DNA from: DATAQC01 sp039649175
GTDB lineage: Bacteria; Actinomycetota; Acidimicrobiia; Acidimicrobiales; AC-14
Reading direction: 5' to 3'
DNA: 20,479 nt
NCBI GenBank assembly: GCA_039649175.1
Contig: JBBWZS010000038.1
Location: 1-20,479, forward strand
The notes under the pieces are model-generated. The model made no database searches and was not told the DNA's origin. It saw nothing but the letters and a program-made list of their open reading frames with translations. The position numbers and the translations under genes are program-made. Positions 13,203 to 19,946 of the stretch are shown here, piece by piece (within the stretch, counting starts at the first letter, position 1; each line of letters starts with the position of its first letter).

Positions 13203-14329
13203 GCAGGAACCGTCTCCCCGTCCCCTTCTCCCAGCCCGATGACGGCACCGGTGGCGACGAGCCGTTCGCCGAGCGCCGCGATGCCCGGGGCATGCGGCTG
13301 GGCTGGACGACGGGCACGTGCGCCAGCGCCGCCGCCAAGGCTGCCGCCACCGGGCTGTTCACCGGTGCGCCGCCGGCGGCCATCGACGTGGCATTGCCCA
13401 ACGGGTCGCGCGAGTGGTTCGAGGTCGAGCCCCAGGGAGCCACCCGGGCGGTGGTGGTCAAGGATGCGGGCGACGACCCCGACTGCACCAATGGGGCCCG
13501 CATCACCGCCAAGGTGGGCATGGCCAGGGCCGACCGCACCACCCAACTGCTGGCTGGTCCCGGCGTGGGCACGGTGACCAAGCCGGGCCTGGGCCTACCC
13601 GTCGGGGGGCCGTCCATCACGCCGGTCCCCGAACGCATGATCCTCGAGGCCGTCCTCGAGGTCACCCACGAGCCGCTGGTGGTCACCCTGTCGGTTCCCG
13701 ACGGGGAGGCGATGGCCGCCCAGACCACCAATGCCCGGCTCGGCATCGTGGGCGGCATCTCCATCCTCGGCACCACCGGCGTGGTCAAGCCCTACTCCAC
13801 CGCCGCGTGGCGGGCGTCGATCGTCCAACAGATCGAGGTGGCATCGGCCCAGGGCGAGACCGAGATGGTGCTGGCCACCGGGAGTCGCACCGAGCGCCTG
13901 GCCATGTCCCTGTTCCCCGCCCTCGACGAGATCTGCTTCGTCGAGGTGGGCGACTACAGCGGGACGGCACTGCGCAAGGTGGCGGCCATGGGCTTCGTGC
14001 ACACCGTGTTCGTGGGCATGGCCGGCAAGATCACCAAGCTGGCGGCGGGGACGATGATGACCCACTTCCGGCGGTCGAAGGTCGACGGCAAGCTCCTGGC
14101 CGCGGTGGCCCGCTCCGTCGACGCATCCAAGGAGGTGGTGGCGGCGGCCACCGCCACCGAGACGGCCCGCCACTTCTTCGAGACCTGCATCGCCTACGGC
14201 GAGATCGCACCCCTGACCAAGGTGTGCGAGCTGGCCAAGCAGGCGTGCGAGGAGCACACGCGCGGCAAGCTGGACGTCGACGTGCTCATGGCCGACTTCG
14301 AGGGTCGCCGGATCGTCGCCCGTGCCTGA
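13199..14329 (+). CDS. cbiD: Cobalt-precorrin-5B C1-methyltransferase CbiD
   Basis: CbiD methylates C1 of cobalt-precorrin-5B in the cobalt-early route, replacing the CobF reaction of the aerobic route. The 376-residue protein has the hallmark LGWTTGTCASAAAKAA (about residues 33-48). Later come VKDAGDDPDCTNGARI, GIVGGISILGTTGVVKPYS (a very characteristic CbiD block), MVLATGSRTERLA and FVHTVFVGMAGKITKLAAG. It starts at ATG 13199, overlapping the cobM stop and using GGAG from the tandem repeat. About 30 non-conserved residues precede the core, partly because of this overlap. The cobL GTG lies 8 bp inside its 3' end. No cobF gene is present, which agrees with CbiD being the C1 methylase. Confidence 0.96.
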   Translation: MSRNRLPVPFSQPDDGTGGDEPFAERRDARGMRLGWTTGTCASAAAKAAATGLFTGAPPAAIDVALPNGSREWFEVEPQGATRAVVVKDAGDDPDCTNGARITAKVGMARADRTTQLLAGPGVGTVTKPGLGLPVGGPSITPVPERMILEAVLEVTHEPLVVTLSVPDGEAMAAQTTNARLGIVGGISILGTTGVVKPYSTAAWRASIVQQIEVASAQGETEMVLATGSRTERLAMSLFPALDEICFVEVGDYSGTALRKVAAMGFVHTVFVGMAGKITKLAAGTMMTHFRRSKVDGKLLAAVARSVDASKEVVAAATATETARHFFETCIAYGEIAPLTKVCELAKQACEEHTRGKLDVDVLMADFEGRRIVARA

Positions 14330-15539
14330 GCGGCCGATCGTCGTGGTGGGGGTGGCGGGGGCCGAGCTCGGGAAGGACGCGGCGCGGGCGCTGCAGGACG
14401 CCGATCTGGTCGCCGGCGGCCGGCGCCATCTCGACGCGCTGGCGCCTCGAGGTGCACGGCGGTTGACGATCACGGGTGATCTCGGCGGCGTCCTCGACGC
14501 GGTGGCAGCAGAGCCCGGCCGGGTGTGCGTGCTGGCTTCGGGCGATCCCGGCTTCTTCGGCATCGTCCGCGTCCTGGCCGAACGCTTCGGCTCGGAGGCC
14601 CTCGAGGTCCACCCCGCGCCCTCGGCCGTGGCCCTGGCCTTCGCCCGTCTGGGCCTGCCCTGGGACGACGCCGTGGTCGTCTCGGCCCACGGGCGCCCCC
14701 TGGGCGACGCTGCCCGCCTGGCCGCTGCCGCGCCCAAGGCGGCCGTGCTCACCTCGCCCGACAATCCCCCGCAGGCCCTGGGCCGGGAACTGACGGCCAT
14801 GGGCGTGGCCGGCCGACGGGTCGCGGTGTGCAGCCGCCTGGGCAGCGCCGACGAGACGGTGGACGAGGTCGACCTGGCCGGCCTGGCCGGGGCCACCTGG
14901 GACCCGCTGTCGGTGGTCGTGCTGCTGCTCGACCCCGCTCAGGGGGCCGCTCGGGCCCAGGATCCCGCTCGTCGCCGGCCCAACAGCTCCCCGGTGCTGG
15001 CGTGGGGACTGCCCGACACCGCCTTCGCCCACCGCCAAGGGATGGTGACCAAGGCCGAGGTGCGGGCCGTCGTCCTGGGCAAGCTGGCCCTCCCCGCCAC
15101 CGGGGTCCTGTGGGACGTCGGGGCGGGCAGCGCCAGCGTGGCCGTGGAGTGCGCCCTGGTGGCCCCCGGACTCACGGTCGTGGCCGTCGAGCGCGACTCC
15201 GACGACGCCGAGCGGGCCGGGGCCAACGCCGCCGCCCACGGCGTGAAGGTCCAGGTCGTGCACGACTCGGCGCCCGGCTGCCTGGCGTCGCTGGCCGACC
15301 CCGACCGGGCCTTCGTCGGTGGTGGGGGGCTGAGCGTGCTCGATGCCGTCCTCGCCCGCCTGCGCCCGGGAGGGCGCGTCGTGGCCACGTACGCCGCCCT
15401 CGACCGGGCCGCCGCCGCCGCCGAGCGCCTGGGCCACCTGGTGCAGGTGCAGGTGAGCCGCGGGCAGCGCCTACCCGACGGCAGCTTCCGCCTGGCCGCC
15501 GAGAACCCCGTCTTCGTGGCCTGGGGCCCCGACGAATGA
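14322..15539 (+). CDS. cobL: Precorrin-6Y C5,15-methyltransferase (decarboxylating), CbiE-CbiT fusion
   Basis: CobL methylates C5 and C15 and decarboxylates the C12 acetate of (cobalt-)precorrin-6B/7. The 405 residues contain two domains. Residues 1-205 are CbiE-like (VVVGVAGAELGKDA, LASGDPGFFGI at 71-81, VSAHGRP, and CSRLGSADETV near 170-180). Residues about 225-405 are CbiT-like, a class I methyltransferase with PDTAFAHRQGMVTKAEVRAV and the SAM motif LWDVGAGSASVAVE (263-276), then FVGGGGLSVL. It starts at GTG 14322 inside the cbiD end (8-bp overlap) and ends in ATGA with the next gene. The fusion is the common form outside classical anaerobic operons, where cbiE and cbiT are separate. Confidence 0.96.
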   Translation: MPERPIVVVGVAGAELGKDAARALQDADLVAGGRRHLDALAPRGARRLTITGDLGGVLDAVAAEPGRVCVLASGDPGFFGIVRVLAERFGSEALEVHPAPSAVALAFARLGLPWDDAVVVSAHGRPLGDAARLAAAAPKAAVLTSPDNPPQALGRELTAMGVAGRRVAVCSRLGSADETVDEVDLAGLAGATWDPLSVVVLLLDPAQGAARAQDPARRRPNSSPVLAWGLPDTAFAHRQGMVTKAEVRAVVLGKLALPATGVLWDVGAGSASVAVECALVAPGLTVVAVERDSDDAERAGANAAAHGVKVQVVHDSAPGCLASLADPDRAFVGGGGLSVLDAVLARLRPGGRVVATYAALDRAAAAAERLGHLVQVQVSRGQRLPDGSFRLAAENPVFVAWGPDE

Positions 15540-17206
15540 CCACGGTGATCTCCGTCTCGGTCACCGAACGGGGACGGGCGCTGGCCGCCCGGCTCCCGTT
15601 CCCGGCGGTCCACGGCGATGCCCGCGCCACCGTGGCCGACCGGTGGGCCGAGGCCGATGGCTTCGTCCTGTTCCTGGCCACCGGCGCCGCCGTGCGCATC
15701 ATCGCACCCCTCCTGCACGCCAAGGCCACTGATCCCGCGGTCGTGTGTGTCGACGAGGCGGGCCGCTTCGCCGTGGCCCTGTGCGGCGGCCACGCCCGGG
15801 GCGCCAACCGCCTGGCTCGTCAGGTCGCCGACCTGATCGGGGCCGAGCCCGTGATCACCACGGCCACCGATGCCGCCGGCGTCACCGCCGTCGACCAAGT
15901 CCCCGGCCTGGTGGCCACCGGCGACGTGGCCGGCGTCAGCGCCGCCATGGTCGACGGGCACTTCCCCACCGTCGTCAACGAGCTGGGCTGGCCGCTGCCG
16001 TCCGGCCTGACGGCACCGGTCGCCGCCGCCACCGGACCGACCATGCTGGTGATCACCGACCGCGCCCTGCCGCCCGCGGCCGGGGAGGTCGCCCTGCACC
16101 CGCCGTCGCTGGTCGTCGGGGTGGGGGCATCGACGGGGGCGCCGGTCGACGAGGTGGCCGCCCTGGTGGGCGCGGCCCTGACCGAGGCGGGGCTGGCCCG
16201 GGCGTCGGTGGCCGAGGTGGCCACCATCGACCGGCGGGCGAACGACCCCGCCATCGGTGCCCTGGGCCTGCCGGTGCGGGCCTTCACCGCCGATGCACTG
16301 GCCGCGGTGGCGGTGCCCACACCCAGCACCGTGGTGGCCGCCGCCGTGGGCACCTCCAGCGTGGCCGAGGCGGCCGCCCTGCTGGCCGCCGGGACCGATG
16401 CCGAGCTGGTGGTCCACAAGCGGGTCTCGCCCCATGCCACCGTGGCCATCGCCCGCCGGCGCCGTCCCCGGGGCAGCCTGGCCATCGTCGGGCTGGGCCC
16501 GGGTCAGCCTCGTCACCGCACACCGGCCGCCGACGTGGCCGTGGGCCACGCCCAGGTGGTGATCGGCTACGGCCCCTACGTCGACCAGTGCGCCGACCTG
16601 CTGGGCCCGCACCACGACGTGGTGCGCAGCCCCATCGGTGACGAGGTCGTCCGGGCCAAACAGGCGCTGGCCGAAGCCGGGGCCGGGCGCCGTGTCGCCC
16701 TCGTCTCGTCCGGCGATCCTGGCGTCTACGCCATGGCCGGCATCGCCCTCGAGCTGGCCGCCGACGTCGCCCCCGATGTCGACATCGAGGTGGTGCCCGG
16801 CGTGCCCGCCGCCCAGGCCGTCGCCGCCCTGCTCGGCGCCCCTCTCGCCCATGACCACGTGGTGATCAGCCTGTCCGACCTCCTGACGCCGTGGTCGGCC
16901 ATCGAGACCCGCCTGAAGGCGGCCGCCGATGCCGACCTGGTGGTGGTGCTCTACAACCCTCGCTCGCGGGGGCGGTCGTGGCAGCTCGACGCCGCCCTGA
17001 CGTTGCTGGGCGCCCGCCGGGCTCCGGGCACGCCCGTCGGCGTCGTCACCGACGCCGCCCGACCCACCCAGCGCGTGGTGCTCACCACCCTGGCCGACCT
17101 CGACGTCGAATCGGTGGGCATGACCACGTGCGTCATCGTGGGCTCGTCCACCACCCGGGTGGCCGCCGGCCGCATGGTCACACCGCGGGGATACCAGCCG
17201 TGCTGA
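15536..17206 (+). CDS. Fusion of cobalt-precorrin-5A hydrolase (CbiG) and precorrin-3B C17-methyltransferase (CobJ/CbiH)
   Basis: This 556-residue bifunctional protein joins two steps. Residues 1-310 are CbiG, which opens the delta-lactone of cobalt-precorrin-5A and releases a two-carbon fragment; signs are LFLATGAAVRIIAPLL, CGGHARGANRLA and VVGVGASTGAPVDEV, then STIDRRANDP-like ATIDRRANDPAI and AELVVHKRVSPHATVA. Residues about 314-556 are CobJ/CbiH, which methylates C17 with ring contraction; signs are LAIVGLGPGQPRHRTP, VIGYGPYVDQ, VALVSSGDPGVYAMAG, LYNPRSRGRSWQL and the terminal IVGSSTTRVAAGRMVTPRGY. Such fusions are known in actinobacteria. ATG 15536 overlaps cobL as ATGA. CbiG supports a cobalt-early route for ring contraction, since the aerobic route uses CobG instead. 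Confidence 0.95.
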   Translation: MTTVISVSVTERGRALAARLPFPAVHGDARATVADRWAEADGFVLFLATGAAVRIIAPLLHAKATDPAVVCVDEAGRFAVALCGGHARGANRLARQVADLIGAEPVITTATDAAGVTAVDQVPGLVATGDVAGVSAAMVDGHFPTVVNELGWPLPSGLTAPVAAATGPTMLVITDRALPPAAGEVALHPPSLVVGVGASTGAPVDEVAALVGAALTEAGLARASVAEVATIDRRANDPAIGALGLPVRAFTADALAAVAVPTPSTVVAAAVGTSSVAEAAALLAAGTDAELVVHKRVSPHATVAIARRRRPRGSLAIVGLGPGQPRHRTPAADVAVGHAQVVIGYGPYVDQCADLLGPHHDVVRSPIGDEVVRAKQALAEAGAGRRVALVSSGDPGVYAMAGIALELAADVAPDVDIEVVPGVPAAQAVAALLGAPLAHDHVVISLSDLLTPWSAIETRLKAAADADLVVVLYNPRSRGRSWQLDAALTLLGARRAPGTPVGVVTDAARPTQRVVLTTLADLDVESVGMTTCVIVGSSTTRVAAGRMVTPRGYQPC

Positions 17207-17454
17207 ACTTCACTGTCGTCGTCGACGACCGGTGCACAGCGTGCGGGGCCTGCCTGCTGACCTGCCCGGAGCGGGCGCTGCTGGTGGCGCCCAAGCGGCC
17301 CGCCACCGTCGACAGCCTGTGCACCGGGTGCCTGGCGTGCATCGAGATCTGCCCCCGCGACGCCCTCACCGTCACGGCCCGAATCGGTTCTGGGCAGGTC
17401 TGGGGTGGTCCTGGCGACCCCAGACCTGCCCAGAACCGGGGGGTTGCGCCGTGA
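17200..17454 (+). CDS. Small 2x[4Fe-4S] ferredoxin-like protein
   Basis: This 84-residue protein has two bacterial ferredoxin motifs: CTACGACLLTCP (Cys 12, 15, 18, 22) and CTGCLACIEICP (Cys 41, 44, 47, 51). Both keep the CxxCxxCxxxCP spacing, so two [4Fe-4S] clusters and a soluble electron carrier role are expected. It starts at GTG 17200, seven bases inside the cbiG-cobJ end, and its stop overlaps the cobH GTG, so it is embedded in the operon and probably co-translated. Ferredoxins of this type usually end soon after the second motif. Here about 22 further residues (from position 62) are encoded by a perfect inverted repeat and look like acquired sequence. The electron acceptor is unknown; a corrin reductase, cobalt reduction, or the Fe-S cluster of CbiX are guesses. 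Confidence 0.9.
   Translation: MLNFTVVVDDRCTACGACLLTCPERALLVAPKRPATVDSLCTGCLACIEICPRDALTVTARIGSGQVWGGPGDPRPAQNRGVAP
17385..17438. repeat. Perfect 22-bp inverted repeat with 10-base loop
   Basis: The left arm 17385-17406 (begins CGGTTCTGGGCAGG) and the right arm 17417-17438 (ends CCTGCCCAGAACCG) are exact reverse complements, separated by GGTCCTGGCG. It lies in frame inside the ferredoxin tail and ends 12 bases before the cobH GTG. No T-run follows on either strand, so it is not a standard intrinsic terminator. A palindromic repeat insertion or an RNA stem that tunes cobH are both possible. Confidence 0.97.
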
Positions 17455-18044
17455 CCGGGACGACGCGGCTGTCGGGGCCCGAGATCGAGGCCGAGAGCTT
17501 CCGCATCCTGGCCGAGCGGGTCGATCTCACGGGCTTCGGCCCCCTGGCCCGGGCCGTGGTCGCCCGGGTCATCCACGCCAGCGCCGATGTCGGGTACGCC
17601 TCCTCCATGGTGGTCGACGAGGACTCGGTGGCCGCCGGTGTGGCGGCACTGCGATCGGGTGGGCCGGTGATCGCCGACGTGGAGATGGTGGCGCGCGGCA
17701 TACGGGGTCCGGACGTGTCGTGCCACCTCGGCGCCGGCGCCCCGCCGGGCACCACCCGCAGCGCCGCCGGCCTGCGACGAGCGGCGGCGGTGCACCCGCG
17801 GGGGGCGGTCGTGGTGGTGGGGTGCGCCCCCACCGCACTCGACGAGGTGCTGCGCCTGGTCGAGGGCGGGGGGTTCGTGCCCGCCCTGGTGGTGGGCCTG
17901 CCCGTGGGGTTCGTGGGCGCGGCGGAGGCCAAGGCCGCCCTGCGGGCCAGCGGGCTGGCGGCCATCACCAACGTGGGCGAGAAGGGCGGCAGCGCGGTGG
18001 CGGCCGCCGCCGTCAACGCCATGTGGCGGGTGGCGCATCCATGA
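17451..18044 (+). CDS. cobH: Precorrin-8X methylmutase (CobH/CbiC)
   Basis: CobH moves the methyl group from C11 to C12 of (cobalt-)precorrin-8, giving hydrogenobyrinic or cobyrinic acid, the CobB substrate. The 197-residue protein has the family landmarks GPEIEAESFRIL (about 9-20), the active-site region VIHASADVGYASSM with the catalytic His at about 42, and ADVEMVARGI. Further on are VVGCAPTALDEVL, GLPVGFVGAAEAK and AITNVGEKGGSAVAAAAVNA. GTG 17451 overlaps the ferredoxin stop (GTGA); the upstream sequence is a G-run next to the right arm of the inverted repeat, so its ribosome binding site may be affected by that stem. It ends in ATGA with cbiX. Confidence 0.96.
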   Translation: MTGTTRLSGPEIEAESFRILAERVDLTGFGPLARAVVARVIHASADVGYASSMVVDEDSVAAGVAALRSGGPVIADVEMVARGIRGPDVSCHLGAGAPPGTTRSAAGLRRAAAVHPRGAVVVVGCAPTALDEVLRLVEGGGFVPALVVGLPVGFVGAAEAKAALRASGLAAITNVGEKGGSAVAAAAVNAMWRVAHP

Positions 18045-18919
18045 CCAGGCATCCCGCGCTCCTCGTGGTGGGCCACGGCAGCCGATCGGCGGCCGGCGTG
18101 GCCGAGTACTGGAAGCTGGCCGAGGTGATCCGTTCCCAGGCGCCCGGCATCGAGGTCGGCTGCGGGTTCATCGAGCTGGCCCCACCCGACCTCGACACCG
18201 CCATCGACGACCTGGTGGCCGCCGGCGCCACGTCGGTGGTGGCCAGTCCCCTCATCCTGCTGGGCGCCGGGCACCTGAAGAACGACGGCCCCGCCGCCCT
18301 GCACCGGGGCCGCCACCGGCATCCTCACGTCGGGTTCCACTACGCCCGCGACCTGGGCATCCACCCGCTGGTGCTGGCCGTGGCCCAGGACCGCATCGCC
18401 GAGGCGGTGTCCACCGACACGTACGGTGCGTCCGATGGGAGCACGGCAGTGGTCGTGGTGGGCCGGGGCTCGTCCGACCCCGACGCCAACGCCGACCTGT
18501 ACAAGGTGGGCCGCCTGCTCGCCGATGCCACCGGCGTCGGGCTGGTCGAGCCCGCCTTCGTGTCCCTCGCCGCACCCTCCGTGCCCGCCGCCCTCGACCG
18601 CTGCCTGCACCTGGGCGCCACCCGCATCGCGGTGGTGCCCTACTTCTTGTTCACGGGCATCCTCGTCGACCGCATCCGGGACCAGACGGCGGCGTGGGCG
18701 GCGGCCCACCCCGATGTCGAGGTCGGCCACGGGCCCCACCTCGGCGCCGATCCCCGCATCGCCGCCCTGCTCCTCGACCGCTACCGCGAAGCCCTCGCCG
18801 GCGACGCCCACATGAACTGTGACCTCTGCGTCTACCGCACGGCCATGCCCGGCCATGAACACCGGGTGGGCGTCCCCATCCGCGGTGGGCACCAGCACAC
18901 CGACCAGGAGAGGGGGTGA
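18041..18919 (+). CDS. cbiX: Sirohydrochlorin cobaltochelatase CbiX, long form with Fe-S motif
   Basis: CbiX inserts Co2+ into sirohydrochlorin at the start of the cobalt-early route and needs no ATP. The 292 residues contain two chelatase repeats. The N-terminal one starts ALLVVGHGSR (catalytic His12) and contains LILLGAGHLKND (His78). The C-terminal one (from about 135) starts VVVVGRGSSDPDAN, where the motif His is replaced by Arg, so the active site should lie in the N-terminal half. The tail has MNCDLC (258-263), the MxCxxC motif that binds a [4Fe-4S] cluster in long CbiX proteins, and then scattered histidines (272, 274, 284, 286). ATG 18041 overlaps cobH by 4 bp. Its position next to cbtBA links cobalt uptake with insertion. 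SirB is less likely given the length and the MxCxxC tail. Confidence 0.94.
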   Translation: MTRHPALLVVGHGSRSAAGVAEYWKLAEVIRSQAPGIEVGCGFIELAPPDLDTAIDDLVAAGATSVVASPLILLGAGHLKNDGPAALHRGRHRHPHVGFHYARDLGIHPLVLAVAQDRIAEAVSTDTYGASDGSTAVVVVGRGSSDPDANADLYKVGRLLADATGVGLVEPAFVSLAAPSVPAALDRCLHLGATRIAVVPYFLFTGILVDRIRDQTAAWAAAHPDVEVGHGPHLGADPRIAALLLDRYREALAGDAHMNCDLCVYRTAMPGHEHRVGVPIRGGHQHTDQERG

Positions 18920-19110
18920 TGCAACTGGAAAGCACCGCTGACCTCATCCCGCGACGGGTGCCCGTGTGGTCGTGGCTCGTCGTAGCCCTGGCCCTGGTGG
19001 CCGTCTACGCCCTGACCCTCGAGAACGGGGCGACCCTCAGCTCGGGAGCCACCGTGATCCATGAGCTGTTCCACGACGGCCGCCATTTTCTCGGCGTCCC
19101 GTGCCACTAG
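18919..19110 (+). CDS. cbtB: Cobalt transporter subunit CbtB
   Basis: CbtB is a tiny one-helix membrane protein found with CbtA under B12 riboswitch control and thought to take part in cobalt uptake. The 63 residues show one hydrophobic segment (about 17-36, VWSWLVVALALVAVYALTL). The C-terminal metal-binding-like motif HELFHDGRHFLGVPCH is typical of the family and ends the protein. ATG 18919 shares one base with the cbiX stop (TGATG) and has AGGAG eight bases upstream; an in-frame GTG at 18916 would add one residue. It is followed by a strong hairpin and then cbtA. Confidence 0.93.
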   Translation: MQLESTADLIPRRVPVWSWLVVALALVAVYALTLENGATLSSGATVIHELFHDGRHFLGVPCH

Positions 19111-19126
19111 CTGACTGACGGCGCGA

Positions 19127-19150
19127 CCGCCCGGTGATCACACCGGGCGG
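19127..19150 (+). promoter_or_regulatory. Perfect 10-bp hairpin between cbtB and cbtA
   Basis: CCGCCCGGTG and CACCGGGCGG are exact reverse complements around the loop ATCA. The stem sits in the only real gap (81 bases) of the cobI-cbtA unit. It has no following T-run, so it may be an RNA stability or processing stem, or a weak or rho-assisted attenuator, that sets different cbtB and cbtA levels. Confidence 0.6.
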
Positions 19151-19191
19151 GCCGTCCGTCGAGCGTCCAGAGCGTCGAAAGGAGTGACTGC

Positions 19192-19929
19192 ATGCGCCGC
19201 CACCTGGGTGACGGCGCCCTGGCCGGCCTGGCCGGAGGCGCGGCGTTGGCCCTGGTCCTGGTGTTGGCCGGGGAGCCCACCATCGGCCAGGCCATCACCT
19301 TGGAGCAGCGCGCCCATCCCGGCGAGGCCGGACACGAGATGTTCTCCCGTGGCACCCAGCAGTTCGGTGGCGTGCTTGCGTCCCTGGTCTGGGGCCTGGG
19401 CCTGGGCCTGGTGTTCGCCGTGGCCTACTTCGTGCTGCGCCGCCACCTGGCCACCGGCTCGGACTGGCGGGCAGCGGTGACGCTGGCCGGCGTCGGCTTT
19501 CTCACCGTCAACCTGGTGCCGTTCCTGAAGTACCCCGGCAACCCGCCGGGCGTGGGCGACCCGGCCACCATCGGTCGGCGCACCACGCTCTACCTGCTCA
19601 TGGTGGCGTGGTCGGCGGTGTCGACGGCCGCCGCCTGGCGGGCGGCGCGCTGGCTCGACACCCGGGGTCGCGCCGACCACCTGCGACTGCCCGCCGTGGC
19701 CGGTCTCTACGTCGCCCTGGCCGTGATCGGGTGGGCCGCCCTGCCCGGGTCGCCCGACGTGGTCGCTGCCCCGGCCACCCTGGTCTGGCACTTCCGCCTC
19801 ACCAGCCTGGGCGGGACGGCCGCCTTCTGGGCGGTGGCGGGCACCGTCTTCGGCTGGCGCCGCCTGTCGGCCACCGGCCAGGCACCCTTCAAGTCACTCC
19901 GGACCCCCGCCACCCCGTCGGACGTCTGA
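19192..19929 (+). CDS. cbtA: Cobalt transporter subunit CbtA
   Basis: CbtA is the multi-helix partner of CbtB in a predicted B12-regulated cobalt importer. The 245-residue protein begins with LAGLAGGAALALVLVLAGEP and AITLEQ, the characteristic CbtA opening with the GEP motif after the first helix. About five hydrophobic segments follow, with VNLVPFLKYPGNPPGVGDP (about residues 103-121) between them, another family hallmark. ATG 19192 has an ideal Shine-Dalgarno AAAGGAG (19178-19184) seven bases upstream. It is the last gene of the operon and converges on the DNA ligase gene across only 17 bp. The transport role is from genomic association in the family. Confidence 0.92.
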   Translation: MRRHLGDGALAGLAGGAALALVLVLAGEPTIGQAITLEQRAHPGEAGHEMFSRGTQQFGGVLASLVWGLGLGLVFAVAYFVLRRHLATGSDWRAAVTLAGVGFLTVNLVPFLKYPGNPPGVGDPATIGRRTTLYLLMVAWSAVSTAAAWRAARWLDTRGRADHLRLPAVAGLYVALAVIGWAALPGSPDVVAAPATLVWHFRLTSLGGTAAFWAVAGTVFGWRRLSATGQAPFKSLRTPATPSDV

Positions 19930-19946
19930 GCCCGGAAGCAGGGCGA

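Noticed and set aside
14939..16858. A 639-codon open frame on the minus strand opposite cobL and cbiG-cobJ
   Set aside because: It lies antisense to two strongly recognised enzymes, its translation is low-complexity His/Gly/Arg-rich with no domain, and long antisense frames are routine at this GC content.
17385..17438. The inverted repeat as a rho-independent terminator
   Set aside because: No T-run follows on either strand and it lies inside a coding sequence in the middle of an operon.
19127..19150. The cbtB-cbtA hairpin as a rho-independent terminator
   Set aside because: The stem is followed by GC-rich sequence without a T-run, and cbtA belongs to the same unit.
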